From Eutypa lata (Eukaryota > Ascomycota > Sordariomycetes > Xylariales > Diatrypaceae), in contig JAKULF010000004.1 of the NCBI GenBank assembly GCA_022661535.1, positions 2,542,001-2,606,000 of the forward strand: DNA of 64,000 bases, read 5' to 3'. Shown here piece after piece: positions 63,658 through 64,000 of this stretch. The notes beneath the pieces were generated by a model, which did no database searches, had not been told where the DNA came from, and was given only the letters and a program-made list of their open reading frames with translations. Every line of letters begins with the position of its first letter. Position 1 is the stretch's first letter. The translations under genes were made by a program, and so were the position numbers.

Positions 63658-64000
63658 GTCGGTTATGATTTCATATGTAGGGAATGGGCATGGGCTTTTA
63701 CTGTCGTTTGTGTACTGGGGATAATACCTCCTCTCTTTGTTTATATACATGTTACCACTAAACAGCAATTCTCCTTGCGTTATGATTACATGAATGCCTA
63801 GGTAGTTAATACCTAAACCATCTTTTCACCTCAGACAACATACTACAGCAACTTATTCTGAGGCGAACAATGAATAAAAAACTTGAACTTAGGCAACCGC
63901 TATAGCGGCGTGTTATTAAATAGCATGCCCTTTCCCAGTTTAGATTTTCCTCCAACTCCTCTCACTTCCCAACTCAAAATCGAGTTTGTGGTTAACGCAC
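63658..64000. other. Downstream flank at the window edge
   Basis: AT-rich 3' flank of the nitrilase gene; nothing else seen before the window ends. Confidence 0.5.

Overview
The window reads as nuclear DNA of a filamentous ascomycete (Pezizomycotina, probably a Sordariomycete; Xylariales-like is my inference). The reasons are short spliceosomal introns of about 50-170 nt with GTRNGT donors, fungal-type proteins throughout (HET-domain protein, Gin4/Hsl1-type kinase, Dal5-type permease, peroxisomal malate synthase ending in SKL), pyrimidine-rich leaders, and no operons or ribosome-binding sites. Gene models were built by hand by joining open frames at GT..AG sites. Every multi-exon model closes in frame.

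Layout. 1-6718 holds no gene I can support. 6719-32307 is a conserved housekeeping block: a Dnf1-type P4-ATPase flippase (+), an Msc7-type membrane aldehyde dehydrogenase (+), SMC5 (-), a Gin4/Hsl1-like septation kinase (+), fumarase (+) and malate synthase (+). 33126-44632 is more accessory: an amidoligase-like gene interrupted by one in-frame TGA (+), an acyltransferase-3 membrane protein (-), a permease relic (+), an alpha/beta hydrolase (+), a tRNA-like or SINE-like element, a HET-domain protein (-) and a small secreted cysteine-rich protein (+). 45575-50618 is housekeeping again: an AT-hook protein of unknown family (-), Mediator subunit MED31 (+), RNA polymerase III subunit RPC11 (-) and an ankyrin-repeat protein (+). 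From 51687 to the end the genes look catabolic or secreted: a Dal5-family transporter (-), a 3.1-kb gene desert, a secreted M64 metallopeptidase (+), an MmgE/PrpD-family enzyme (+) and a nitrilase (+).

How the genes relate. Most neighbours are unrelated, as is normal in fungi. Two juxtapositions stand out. Fumarase and malate synthase, two malate-forming enzymes of the TCA and glyoxylate cycles, lie in tandem. MED31 and RPC11, small parts of the Pol II and Pol III machineries, are convergent and about 260 bp apart. The best leads are the TGA-split amidoligase-like gene, the tRNA-like element at 40.3-40.5 kb, the cysteine-rich secreted peptide, and very small exons (10 nt in RPC11, 18 nt in the nitrilase). 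I did not find a clear novel multi-gene system.
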